Below are positions 32,001 through 40,638 of a DNA stretch of 40,638 bases, one piece after another. The position numbers and the translations under genes are program-made. The stretch lies in assembly GCA_024691325.1 (NCBI GenBank), contig JAILNR010000049.1:1-40638 (forward strand). Direction: 5' to 3'. The first letter of the stretch is position 1. Every line of letters begins with the position of its first letter. The DNA comes from Saccharofermentans sp. (GTDB lineage: Bacteria; Bacillota; Clostridia; Saccharofermentanales; Saccharofermentanaceae). A model generated the notes under the pieces. It saw only the letters and a program-made list of their open reading frames with translations, made no database searches and was not told the origin of the DNA.

Positions 32001-33433
32001 TGAAAGATTATGAGATGGTCATAGGTCTTGAAGTTCATTGCGAGCTCTCGACTGAATCGAAGATATTCTGCGGATGCTCCACCAAGTTCGGCGGCGCTCC
32101 CAATACACATGTATGCGAAGTCTGCTCGGGCATGCCCGGCACTTTGCCTACGCTTAATAAGAAAGTTGTCGAGTTTGCTGTTAAGGCAGGTCTTGCTTTG
32201 AACTGCGAGATTACAAGAAACAACAAGTTCGACAGAAAGAACTACTTCTATCCCGACCTTCCCAAGGCATACCAGATATCCCAGCTTTACCTTCCTATCT
32301 GCAGGAACGGACATGTGGATATCGAGACATCCAACGGTAAGAAGTCCATCGGTATCCATGAGATACACATGGAGGAGGATGCAGGTAAGCTTATCCACGA
32401 TGAGGAAACGGGCATGACGAAGGTCGATTTCAACAGATGCGGTGTTCCGCTTCTCGAGATCGTTTCCGAGCCTGACTTCAGAAGTGCAGAGGAAGTAACG
32501 GCATACCTTGCCAAGTTAAGAGACACGATGCAGTATCTGGGAGTTTCCGACTGTAAGATGCAGGAAGGTTCCATGAGAGCTGACGTTAACCTCTCAGTAA
32601 GGGTAAGAGGCGCAAGTGAGTACGGTACAAGAACCGAGATGAAGAATATCGCTTCATTTAAGGCTATCGAGCGCGCTATCGAATATGAGAGGGAAAGACA
32701 GATCGATCTTATCGAAGAGGGCGGCAAAGTCGTCCAGGAGACAAGAAGATGGGACGATGAGAAGGAATATACATATGCCATGAGATCCAAGGAGGATGCT
32801 CAGGACTATAAGTATTTCCCGGATCCCGACCTTATGCCGGTATCAATATCCGAGGAGTATCTCGAGTCGATCCGCGCATCCTTGCCTGAGCTTGCCGATA
32901 AGAAGCGCGAGCGTTATGTAAACGATATGGGTCTTACCGAGTATGATGCCGATATCATCACAAGCAATGTCGCTGTAGTTAAGGTTTTCGAGACGGCTGG
33001 TGCCAAGTGCGGCAACTATAAGGATGCCGCCAATTGGATCCTGACTGACCTTCTGAAGCTTTACAAGGATGAGGGCGTAACTCCCGAGGACAAGGAGTTC
33101 GACGGAGACAAACTCGGTACTATCATCAAGATGGTTAATGACGGCAAGATCAACCGCAAGAGCGGCAAGAAGATCCTGTCAGCTGTATATGAAGAGAATG
33201 TCGATCCTGAAGAATATGCCGACAAGAACGGTCTTGCCCAGGTTTCCGATGCATCTGCAATTGAGCCTGCCATCAGGAAGGTCATTGCCGATAACGGAAA
33301 GGCCGTAGATGAGTACAAGGCCGGAAATGTTAAGAATATCCAGTTCCTCATCGGTCAGTCCATGAAGGAATTAAGGGGCAAAGCTGATCCGAAGACTGTC
33401 AAGGATCTTCTCGAGAAGCTCCTTAATGAGTGA
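32000..33433 (+). CDS. gatB: Aspartyl/glutamyl-tRNA amidotransferase subunit B
   Basis: The protein of 477 residues is a complete GatB, which binds and activates the misacylated tRNA. GLEVHCEL, the cysteines of FCGCS and CEVCSGMPGTLP (zinc site), and NFNRCGVPLLE-like DFNRCGVPLLEIVSEPD are seen, followed by the helical tail domain near 330-475. The ATG at 32000 is preferred over the GTG one codon earlier because GGAGGG lies at better spacing. With gatC and gatA it forms one operon. Confidence 0.97.
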   Translation: MKDYEMVIGLEVHCELSTESKIFCGCSTKFGGAPNTHVCEVCSGMPGTLPTLNKKVVEFAVKAGLALNCEITRNNKFDRKNYFYPDLPKAYQISQLYLPICRNGHVDIETSNGKKSIGIHEIHMEEDAGKLIHDEETGMTKVDFNRCGVPLLEIVSEPDFRSAEEVTAYLAKLRDTMQYLGVSDCKMQEGSMRADVNLSVRVRGASEYGTRTEMKNIASFKAIERAIEYERERQIDLIEEGGKVVQETRRWDDEKEYTYAMRSKEDAQDYKYFPDPDLMPVSISEEYLESIRASLPELADKKRERYVNDMGLTEYDADIITSNVAVVKVFETAGAKCGNYKDAANWILTDLLKLYKDEGVTPEDKEFDGDKLGTIIKMVNDGKINRKSGKKILSAVYEENVDPEEYADKNGLAQVSDASAIEPAIRKVIADNGKAVDEYKAGNVKNIQFLIGQSMKELRGKADPKTVKDLLEKLLNE

Positions 33434-33447
33434 TGAGTTAACCGAAT

Positions 33448-34788
33448 ATGGGCGATCTGATATTTGACTCTCTGGTAGTTATATTTTTCGTTGTTGTGAA
33501 CGCTTTTTTCTCGGGTACCGAGATGGCGGTCATCTCTTTGAACGACACAAAAATGAGGAAACTTGCCGAGGACGGGGATAAGAATGCGACACGCATGTTG
33601 AATTTCCTTAATAACCCCGGAACTTTCCTTGCAACCATACAGGTAGGCGTAACACTCGCGGGATTCCTGTCATCCGCTTTCGCAGCAAATAACTTTGCAA
33701 GACGACTTGCTGTCATGGTCGATCCCGACAGCCTGAAAAGATGGCCGGTACCTGTCTTTACTATCCTTATTACAGTAATCCTCTCGTATTTCTCGCTTGT
33801 CCTCGGGGAACTCGTTCCCAAGAGAGTGGCGCAGAAGAACCCCGAGAGGTGGGCTTACCGTGCATACGGTATAGTCAGGACCTTCGGCATCGTTACCAAG
33901 CCTTTCGTTAAGCTTCTTACGGCTTCAACCAACGCTGTGCTGCTCCTGTTCAGGATCGATCCTAATGAGAAGGACAAGTCTGTTACCGAGGAAGAGATCA
34001 GGATGATGGTCGATGTCGGATCCGAGAGCGGCAACATCGAGGATTCCGAGAGGAAAATGATAGACAACGTCTTTGAGTTCAATGACAAGGAAGTATCCGA
34101 GATAATGACTCACAGGACCAAGATCGTAGCTCTTCCCGATGACGCTTCTTATAAGGATGCAATCAGGATCGCAACCGAGGAGAGATTCTCCAGAATCCCG
34201 ATATATACAGGAACCATCGATAACATCATAGGAATCCTTCATATCAAGGATCTTCTGGGTGTAAACGAGGAAACATACAATCTTTCCGAGATTGCACGAG
34301 AGCCGCTGATCGTTCATGAGTCACGCAAGATCTCATCTTTGTTCCATGAGATGAAGACGGGCGGAATGCAGATCGCGGTCATTGTTGACGAGTACGGCGG
34401 AACCATGGGTATCTGTACGATAGAGGATATGCTCGAGGAGCTTGTCGGCTCCATCACGGACGAATTCGACGAGGAAGAGAGGCAGAACCTCATCAAACTG
34501 TCGAACGGAGACCTGATAGTCGCGGGCGACACCACGCTTTCAGATCTTGAAGGCATGCTCGATATGGAGTTCGAGGAAGGTGAGTACGATACCATCGCAG
34601 GCCTCGTTATCCAGCTTCTCGACAGAGTTCCCGAGGAACGCGAGAAGCCTGTTATCACTTACAAGAACCTAAGCATTAAGGTGCTTCACGTGAAGGACCG
34701 CTGGATATCAAAGGTTCTGATACATGTGATTCCCGAGGATGAGCTCAAGGATTCCTCTTTGGAAAAGGAGAACGACAATAAAGAGTAA
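33448..34788 (+). CDS. CNNM/CorC (HlyC-type) membrane protein with CBS domains
   Basis: The 446 residues contain a CNNM membrane domain (about 1-190) with FFSGTEMAVISL at its start, then a pair of CBS domains (about 210-335; MTHRTKIVALP and GGMQIAVIVDEYGGTMG) and a C-terminal CorC_HlyC domain (about 350-430; EYDTIAGLVIQLLDRVPEE). Members export magnesium or related ions, or respond to them; older annotations call them hemolysins without good reason. A short gap to gatB and no evident ribosome binding site suggest coupling to the operon. Confidence 0.9.
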   Translation: MGDLIFDSLVVIFFVVVNAFFSGTEMAVISLNDTKMRKLAEDGDKNATRMLNFLNNPGTFLATIQVGVTLAGFLSSAFAANNFARRLAVMVDPDSLKRWPVPVFTILITVILSYFSLVLGELVPKRVAQKNPERWAYRAYGIVRTFGIVTKPFVKLLTASTNAVLLLFRIDPNEKDKSVTEEEIRMMVDVGSESGNIEDSERKMIDNVFEFNDKEVSEIMTHRTKIVALPDDASYKDAIRIATEERFSRIPIYTGTIDNIIGILHIKDLLGVNEETYNLSEIAREPLIVHESRKISSLFHEMKTGGMQIAVIVDEYGGTMGICTIEDMLEELVGSITDEFDEEERQNLIKLSNGDLIVAGDTTLSDLEGMLDMEFEEGEYDTIAGLVIQLLDRVPEEREKPVITYKNLSIKVLHVKDRWISKVLIHVIPEDELKDSSLEKENDNKE

Positions 34789-34794
34789 CCTAAG

Positions 34795-34823
34795 TTGCAA
34801 TACTAAGGGCAAGGTCTTATAAT
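34795..34823 (+). promoter_or_regulatory. Promoter for the second SurA-like gene
   Basis: TTGCAA (34795-34800) and TATAAT (34818-34823) are 17 bases apart. The leader to the ATG at 34889 would be about 60 bases and is AT-rich. Confidence 0.6.
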
Positions 34824-34888
34824 ATCTGTGTTTTTTGCGAAAACTAATATAAACATACTTATACAATATAAAGGCGGGCTTGAAGAAT

Positions 34889-36415
34889 ATGGCTAATTCA
34901 AAGAAGAGAGCGGATCAGGGAATAAGGTCTTCCCGTAAGAGCAAGGCAATCGTAACAACTATAGTTGTTGCATTCGCGCTCATCATTGTTGGTTACTTTG
35001 TTTATATCTCAGGACTGCTTCCTAAGGTCATGACCGGTGTAAAGGTTATCAAGACCGAGAATGGCGTTACACGTACAATCGAGAACTTCTCAGTTGCAGA
35101 GACAAACTATCACTACTATCAGGTATTGAATTCTTACTATAACTACGGAATCTTAAACGGCAGCATGGATATGGATACCGTCTATGATCCCAATACAGGC
35201 AAGACATACCGCGAGCTCGTACTCGACGGTGCTGCCAACGAGCTCATGAATATCGCAATCGTAAACGAAGAGGCCCGTGCAAGAGATTATCTTCCTCATT
35301 CAGGTGCCCAGAGATATGCACAGATGAGCGTAGACTCAGCTTCCCAGACTGCAGCAATGTACGGCTTCAGATCTGTTGAGCAGTACTTCCAGGCTCTCTA
35401 CGGAAGCGGAATGTCTTCAAGAGTCATGAGATCATGTGTCGAGAGAGAGACTCTTACACAGGAATATGAGAACTATGTAAGACAGTTCCTGTTCACAGTA
35501 TCCGAGGAAGAACTCAATGCTGCATATGAAGCAAACCCCACGGTTTACGAGAGAGCTGACTTTAACTACTATTTCTTCGCAGGCGAAGCTAACGATGACG
35601 GTACATTTGATGTTGCCGAGGCTGTACAGAATGCTAATGAGGTAGCTGATACCGCAACTGATTCTGATTCTTTCGCAGCTGCTGTTGTTGATATCATCGG
35701 CGAGGAGACAGCGGAGCTTGCAGGTTTCTCTGAAGATTACAATCCTACATTTGGTGAAAGCTACACCAGTGCTTCTGCTGATACTATTACTGAAGGTCTT
35801 GGAGATTACCTGTTCAGTGAAGAAACACAGGAAGGCGATACCACAGTAATCGAGACAGAGTCCGGTGCTTATGCAATCCTGTTAGACAGAAGGTATGTAA
35901 GAGAAGATGCAACTGTTACTTACAGAACACTTACTCTTTACAATGAGGCAGCCTCATCGGCTGATGCCACACCTGAGACTATCGCTGCAGGACTTGATGC
36001 AGTAGTTGCAAGAGCAAACGGCCTTGTTTCCACACCTATGGACTCTTTGGCTTTCGCTGATCTCGTTAAGGCTAATACGGATGTTCTTTCCGAGATCGTC
36101 ACAGGCGGATATAACGATGGAACTAACGCTTCCAGATTTGAGGGAACAGAGGAGTATCCCGTATCTGACAGAGATGCCCAGCTCGGTGCATGGCTGTTCG
36201 ATGAGGCAAGAGCTCACGGTGACACACTTGTCCTTCCTTCAGAGGACAGCTCTTATGTTACTATCTACTACTTCGAGGACAGTGTTCCGGAGTGGATGTA
36301 TACAGCCAGAACACAGCTCGTTACCGGTATGGTTAACAGCTGGTCTAACGATATCCTTTCAGGAGATCCTACTTACGCCATTTCATACGATTTGATCAGA
36401 AGACTTTCATACTGA
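34889..36415 (+). CDS. Membrane-anchored SurA/PrsA-like foldase candidate
   Basis: The protein of 508 residues has a basic N-terminus and one membrane helix (about 22-44), and the rest should be outside. Residues near 65 begin FSVAETNYHYYQVLN, matching the start of the chaperone part in the lipoprotein at 28848, so the two are probably distant paralogues. RQFLFTVSEEELNAAYEANP is a typical SurA/PrsA helix. Two parvulin-like stretches follow (about 220-345 and 345-460), each containing a segment like AREHGDT or QEGDTTVIE before a GAYAILL-type strand; active-site residues are not obvious. The ATG at 34889 is chosen over a TTG at 34880 because the purine-rich site AAAGGCGGG is too close to the latter. 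Confidence 0.7.
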   Translation: MANSKKRADQGIRSSRKSKAIVTTIVVAFALIIVGYFVYISGLLPKVMTGVKVIKTENGVTRTIENFSVAETNYHYYQVLNSYYNYGILNGSMDMDTVYDPNTGKTYRELVLDGAANELMNIAIVNEEARARDYLPHSGAQRYAQMSVDSASQTAAMYGFRSVEQYFQALYGSGMSSRVMRSCVERETLTQEYENYVRQFLFTVSEEELNAAYEANPTVYERADFNYYFFAGEANDDGTFDVAEAVQNANEVADTATDSDSFAAAVVDIIGEETAELAGFSEDYNPTFGESYTSASADTITEGLGDYLFSEETQEGDTTVIETESGAYAILLDRRYVREDATVTYRTLTLYNEAASSADATPETIAAGLDAVVARANGLVSTPMDSLAFADLVKANTDVLSEIVTGGYNDGTNASRFEGTEEYPVSDRDAQLGAWLFDEARAHGDTLVLPSEDSSYVTIYYFEDSVPEWMYTARTQLVTGMVNSWSNDILSGDPTYAISYDLIRRLSY

Positions 36416-36426
36416 TAAAATTCTGA

Positions 36427-36455
36427 TTGACAACTCTTGACATCGTGCGTATAAT
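36427..36455 (+). promoter_or_regulatory. Consensus promoter of rpoB-rpoC
   Basis: TTGACA (36427-36432) and TATAAT (36450-36455) are both exact consensus, with the optimal 17-base spacing. This suggests very strong sigma-A dependent transcription. The transcript would start near 36462 and carry a leader of about 130 bases. Confidence 0.8.
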
Positions 36456-36475
36456 CTTTTAATGCGTCGTATTGT

Positions 36476-36494
36476 GGGGGCGTACTGCGCCCTT
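36476..36494 (+). promoter_or_regulatory. GC-rich hairpin early in the rpoB leader
   Basis: GGGCG (36478-36482) pairs with CGCCC (36488-36492) around TACTG, extended by two G-U pairs, and is followed by TTT then C. It starts about 15 bases after the predicted transcription start. It could be a weak pause or attenuation site, or simply protect the 5' end. A second small stem lies near 36551-36573. Confidence 0.4.
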
Positions 36495-36595
36495 TCACTT
36501 GACGGAAACAGCATTTTGTGCTTACAAAGGTTGTTTCTCCAGTTAAAAGTCGCTCAGAAGACGCATCTGAAGCATGTTTAAGAGGTGATTTGATA

Positions 36596-39500
36596 ATGGT
36601 GCATACCGTCAAACAGGGCAAGACCGAGCGCAAGTCCTATTCACGAATCAACGAAGTAATCGAAGTACCTAATCTTATCGAGATCCAGAAGGATTCTTAC
36701 AACTGGTTCCTCGATGAGGGAATCCAGCAGATATTCCAGGAAGTATCTCCGGTTACAGATTCCCAGGGCATTTGGGAGATCTATTTCCTTGATAAGGAAT
36801 TCGATCCTACAAATCCCGTGTGCGAGCTTGATGACTGTCATGAGAAGGACAGCAATTATGCGGCTCCTTTGAAGATCAAGCTTCGTCTGCGTAACACAGA
36901 AACAGGCGAGAGCAAGGAACAAGAGGCTTATGTCGGTGATTTCCCGATAATGACGGATCACGGTACATTCGTTATAAACGGTGCCGAGAGAGTTATTATT
37001 TCCCAGATCGTTAGATCTCCCGGAGCTTATTTTGGCCGTGAAGCAGGTAAGAAGGACAGAGATGCTATCCTTTATACTTCACAGATCATTCCTAACAGAG
37101 GTGCATGGCTTGAGCTTGAGGAAGACGAGAACGGCGTAATGAGCGTTCGTGTCGACCGTACACGTAAGTTCCCTCTCACAACATTCCTGAGAGCTTTAGG
37201 TCTCGAGACAAACGAGCAGATCGTTGATATGTTCGGTGATGAGGAGTGCATCCGCACCACTTTCGAGAAGGATACAAGCAATACAAGAGCTGATGCTCTC
37301 GTTACATTCTATTCCAAGGTTCGTCCCGGCGATCCCGCTTCCGCTGAGGTTGCAGGTTCCCACTTGAACGGTCTTTACTTCGACCCCAGAAAGTACGACC
37401 TTGCAAGAGTAGGTATTTATAAGATTAATAAGAAACTCGGTCTTTCTGACCGTATCATCGGCCATATCGCTGCAGAGAACGTAGTTACTGCAGACGGTGA
37501 GGTCCTCGCTAAGAAGGGCGTTAAGTTCTCTACTGAGCTTGCCAAGGAGATCGAGGATGCAGGAATCAATTCCGTAAAGGTTCATCCTGTAAGAAGAGTC
37601 GGTGATCTTGAGGAGATCGATGAGGATAAGACTGTTATCGTTTTAGGTAACGGAAGAGTTGACTGCGATAAGTTCATCCGTGCAAGCTTTGCTGCCAAGG
37701 ACATTAAGGACTTTGATATCGCTAACACTCCTATCAATGAGCGTGTACGTGTAAGCGTACTTCGCGAGATCATCGATGAGGTAAGATCCGAGCATGATAA
37801 GAGCGAGTATGCTACTGAGCTTCAGTATGCTCTCGAGGAGAGAAGAAATGAGCTCATGCCCAGATCACTCGTTGTTGACGATATCTACGCTATGGTTTCC
37901 TACTATATCGGACTGCGTCACGGTATCGGTACGATCGACGTAATCGACCATTTGGGTAACAGAAGAATCAGATCTGTCGGAGAGCTTCTCCAGAACCAGA
38001 TGCGTCAGGGTATGGCAAGACTCGAGAAGAACATCCGTGAGAGAATGTCCACTATCGATGAGAACGAGTCTGATAAGCTCACAGCTGCACAGCTTGTTAA
38101 CACAAGACCTTTGTCTGCAGCATTCCGTGAGTTCTTCGGTTCTTCACAGTTGTCACAGTTCGGTGACCAGTCCAACCCTCTTGCTGAGCTTACTCATAAG
38201 AGAAGACTTTCAGCTTTGGGTCCCGGCGGTCTTTCCAGAGACAGAGCTTCATTCGAGGTTCGTGATATCAACTCTTCACACTATGGAAGAATGTGTCCTA
38301 TCGAGACACCTGAAGGACCTAACATCGGTCTTATCACATCACTTGCAACATATGCACGTGTAAATAAGTACGGATTTATTGAGACTCCTTACAGAAAGTA
38401 CGATAAGAAGAAGGGTGTAGTTACATCCGATGTCGTATATATGACAGCTGATGAGGAGGATAACTACAACATCGCTCAGGCTAACGAAGAGCTCGACGAT
38501 GCAGGTAAGTTCGTTGAGAAGAAGATCGTCTGCAGATTTAAGGATGAGTTCCTGCAGCTTGACCCTTCACAGGTCGACTACATGGACGTTTCACCTAAGC
38601 AGCTCGTATCTGTTTCAACATCACTCATTCCGTTCCTTGGAAACGACGATGCTAACCGTGCTCTCATGGGCTCGAACATGCAGCGTCAGGCAGTTCCTCT
38701 TATCAAGCCTGAAGCTCCGATCATCGGAACAGGTATGGAGTATCGTGCCGCTAAGGACTCCGGTGTATGCGCAGTTGCTAAGAATGAGGGTATCGTAAGC
38801 TTCGTTTCCGCTGATCTTATCAAGATCACAAGAAACGACGGTGTTGAAGATACCTACAAGCTTTCAAAGTATAGAAGATCAAACCAGAGCACATGTATCA
38901 ACCAGCGTCCTATCGTTGCTATCGGTGAGAAGGTAAACGCAGGCGATGTTATCGCTGACGGTCCTGCTACTGATGACGGTGAGCTCGCTCTCGGCAGAAA
39001 CGTTCTCATCGGATTTACAACATGGGAAGGTTACAACTACGAGGATGCTGTCCTCATTAACGAGAGAATCGTTAGAGATGATGTTTACACATCAATCCAC
39101 ATTGAGGAGCATGAGTGCGAGGCAAGAGATACTAAGCTCGGTGCCGAGGAGCTCACAAGAGAAGTTCCTAATGTACCTGAGGATGCTTTAAGAAACCTCG
39201 ACGATAACGGTATCATCCGTGTCGGTGCTGAGGTTAAGGCCGGCGATATTCTCGTAGGTAAGGTTTCTCCTAAGGGTGAGACAGATCCTACGGCTGAGGA
39301 GAGACTCTACAGAGCAATCTTCGGTGACAGAGCAAGAGAAGTTAGAGATACTTCCCTGAGACTCCCTCACGGTGAGTGGGGTGTAGTCGTTCAGGTTGAC
39401 GTCTTCACGAAGGACAACAACCCGAACCTCAAGACATCTGTCAACACGATGGTTCGTGTATACGTAGCTCAGAAGAGAAAGCTCTCTGTCGGTGATAAGA

Positions 39501-40378
39501 TGGCCGGACGTCATGGTAACAAGGGTGTAGTTTCCAGGATCCTTCCTGAGGAGGATATGCCTTATCTGCCTGACGGTACAACACTTGATATCTGCTTGAA
39601 CCCCTTGGGCGTTCCTTCCCGAATGAACATCGGTCAGCTTCTCGAGGTTCACCTCGGACGTGCTGCCAAGGCTTTGAACTGGAAGATCGCAACACCTGTA
39701 TTTGACGGTGCTAACGAGGCAGACATCATGGATGCATTCCAGCTCGCAGGTATCGATAAGGATGGTAAGACTGTCCTTTACGATGGCCGTACAGGTGAGC
39801 CTTTCGACAACAGAGTTACAGTTGGTGTCATGTACTACATGAAGCTGCACCACCTGGTTGACGATAAGATGCACGCACGTTCCATCGGACCTTACTCCAT
39901 CGTTACTCAGCAGCCTCTCGGAGGTAAGGCTCAGTTCGGTGGTCAGAGATTCGGTGAGATGGAAGTTTGGGCCCTCGAGGCCTACGGTGCTGCTCATACT
40001 CTCCAGGAGATCCTGACAGTTAAGTCCGATGATATCGAAGGCCGTTCCAAGACTTATGATGCAATCATCAGAGGTAAGAATGTTCCTGCTTCCGGTATCC
40101 CTGAGTCCTTTAACGTTCTTACGAGCGAGCTCAAGGCTTTGGCTCTTGATGTCTCCCTTTACACAGACGACAACAAGGAGTACAGAGCTACGGATTCTGC
40201 TGAGGAGGAGACTCTCACAGAGATGGATGAGGCTACAAGAAGACAGTTCGACGAGAGCCAGATCGATACACAGCAGCTGTTCAACAACGGTTTCGTAGAA
40301 GCTGACGAAGACGGCAACATAAGTGAAGAAGATTTTGGCGATGACGATTCGGATTTTGACGATTCCGAGGATATCTGA
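36596..40378 (+). CDS. rpoB: RNA polymerase beta subunit
   Basis: The protein of about 1260 residues is a complete beta subunit. Landmarks are [11 protein letters not shown] near the start, the rifampicin region [29 protein letters not shown] (shown as key residues 517-545 in part), the [17 protein letters not shown] catalytic block, [14 protein letters not shown] [11 protein letters not shown], and [19 protein letters not shown] near the C-terminus. The C-terminus ends in a strongly acidic tail of about 25 residues rich in Asp and Glu. Residue 523, which is Met in most bacteria (Escherichia coli 515), is Gly. The ATG at 36596 follows AGAGGTG; the frame is open to 36518, but that stretch is not RpoB sequence. 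Confidence 0.98.
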   Translation: MVHTVKQGKTERKSYSRINEVIEVPNLIEIQKDSYNWFLDEGIQQIFQEVSPVTDSQGIWEIYFLDKEFDPTNPVCELDDCHEKDSNYAAPLKIKLRLRNTETGESKEQEAYVGDFPIMTDHGTFVINGAERVIISQIVRSPGAYFGREAGKKDRDAILYTSQIIPNRGAWLELEEDENGVMSVRVDRTRKFPLTTFLRALGLETNEQIVDMFGDEECIRTTFEKDTSNTRADALVTFYSKVRPGDPASAEVAGSHLNGLYFDPRKYDLARVGIYKINKKLGLSDRIIGHIAAENVVTADGEVLAKKGVKFSTELAKEIEDAGINSVKVHPVRRVGDLEEIDEDKTVIVLGNGRVDCDKFIRASFAAKDIKDFDIANTPINERVRVSVLREIIDEVRSEHDKSEYATELQYALEERRNELMPRSLVVDDIYAMVSYYIGLRHGIGTIDVIDHLGNRRIRSVGELLQNQMRQGMARLEKNIRERMSTIDENESDKLTAAQLVNTRPLSAAFREFFGSSQLSQFGDQSNPLAELTHKRRLSALGPGGLSRDRASFEVRDINSSHYGRMCPIETPEGPNIGLITSLATYARVNKYGFIETPYRKYDKKKGVVTSDVVYMTADEEDNYNIAQANEELDDAGKFVEKKIVCRFKDEFLQLDPSQVDYMDVSPKQLVSVSTSLIPFLGNDDANRALMGSNMQRQAVPLIKPEAPIIGTGMEYRAAKDSGVCAVAKNEGIVSFVSADLIKITRNDGVEDTYKLSKYRRSNQSTCINQRPIVAIGEKVNAGDVIADGPATDDGELALGRNVLIGFTTWEGYNYEDAVLINERIVRDDVYTSIHIEEHECEARDTKLGAEELTREVPNVPEDALRNLDDNGIIRVGAEVKAGDILVGKVSPKGETDPTAEERLYRAIFGDRAREVRDTSLRLPHGEWGVVVQVDVFTKDNNPNLKTSVNTMVRVYVAQKRKLSVGDKMAGRHGNKGVVSRILPEEDMPYLPDGTTLDICLNPLGVPSRMNIGQLLEVHLGRAAKALNWKIATPVFDGANEADIMDAFQLAGIDKDGKTVLYDGRTGEPFDNRVTVGVMYYMKLHHLVDDKMHARSIGPYSIVTQQPLGGKAQFGGQRFGEMEVWALEAYGAAHTLQEILTVKSDDIEGRSKTYDAIIRGKNVPASGIPESFNVLTSELKALALDVSLYTDDNKEYRATDSAEEETLTEMDEATRRQFDESQIDTQQLFNNGFVEADEDGNISEEDFGDDDSDFDDSEDI

Positions 40379-40398
40379 TAGAAGGAGACCAAAGATAA

Positions 40399-40638
<240 letters not shown>

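Noticed and set aside
36518..36595. A 26-residue extension of RpoB from an upstream GTG
   Set aside because: It runs through the leader and has no RpoB similarity; the ATG at 36596 has AGAGGTG at good spacing.

Overview
The window looks like a chromosomal segment of an anaerobic, probably gut or rumen, member of the Clostridia (Bacillota). This is an inference from gene content: FabK as the only enoyl-ACP reductase, a GatCAB amidotransferase, a DUF2975/Xre pair, strong Shine-Dalgarno sites, SurA/PrsA-like surface foldases, a GH3 glycosidase and a large secreted protein with a carbohydrate-binding-like module. I cannot name the genus. No rRNA, tRNA, CRISPR array, transposase or phage gene was seen.

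Layout. (1) 1-4662: an AT-richer accessory region with three secreted or membrane proteins. They are a 969-residue surface protein with thrombospondin type 3 repeats and a possible caspase-fold C-terminus, a lipoprotein and a single-pass membrane protein. The first and third genes share an almost identical 5' leader whose long hairpin contains the ribosome binding site. (2) 4699-8468: exonuclease III, divergent from an asparaginase-like amidohydrolase, then a DUF2975/Xre/DUF4173 membrane-protein operon. (3) 8484-14004: the fatty acid synthesis operon fabH-fabK-fabD-fabG-fabF-fabZ, with a FabT-like palindrome at its promoter and a hairpin terminator in a GTACC-rich repeat zone. (4) 14062-17245: an orphan nuclease-fold protein on the minus strand, divergent from a GH3 beta-glucosidase. 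(5) 17298-28807: ten tightly packed or overlapping genes for an unusual surface sugar. RfbF, RfbG and RfbH should make CDP-4-keto-3,6-dideoxyglucose. A DRE-TIM aldolase fusion, a HAD phosphatase, a thiamine-diphosphate enzyme and an SDR reductase follow. A GtrA/GtrB/GT-C trio would carry the sugar across the membrane and attach it outside. (6) 28848-36415: gatCAB and a CNNM/CorC transporter, between two SurA-like exported proteins. (7) 36427-end: rpoB and the start of rpoC behind a perfect consensus promoter, without the usual rplJ-rplL genes upstream.

The strongest candidate for something new is region 5. The gene order suggests that a carbon branch is added to a CDP-bound 4-keto-3,6-dideoxyhexose, as in yersiniose synthesis, but with an extra aldolase/phosphatase pair that could supply a non-standard donor. 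The duplicated leader in region 1 is the second. Family assignments come from motifs recognised by eye; no database search was run.
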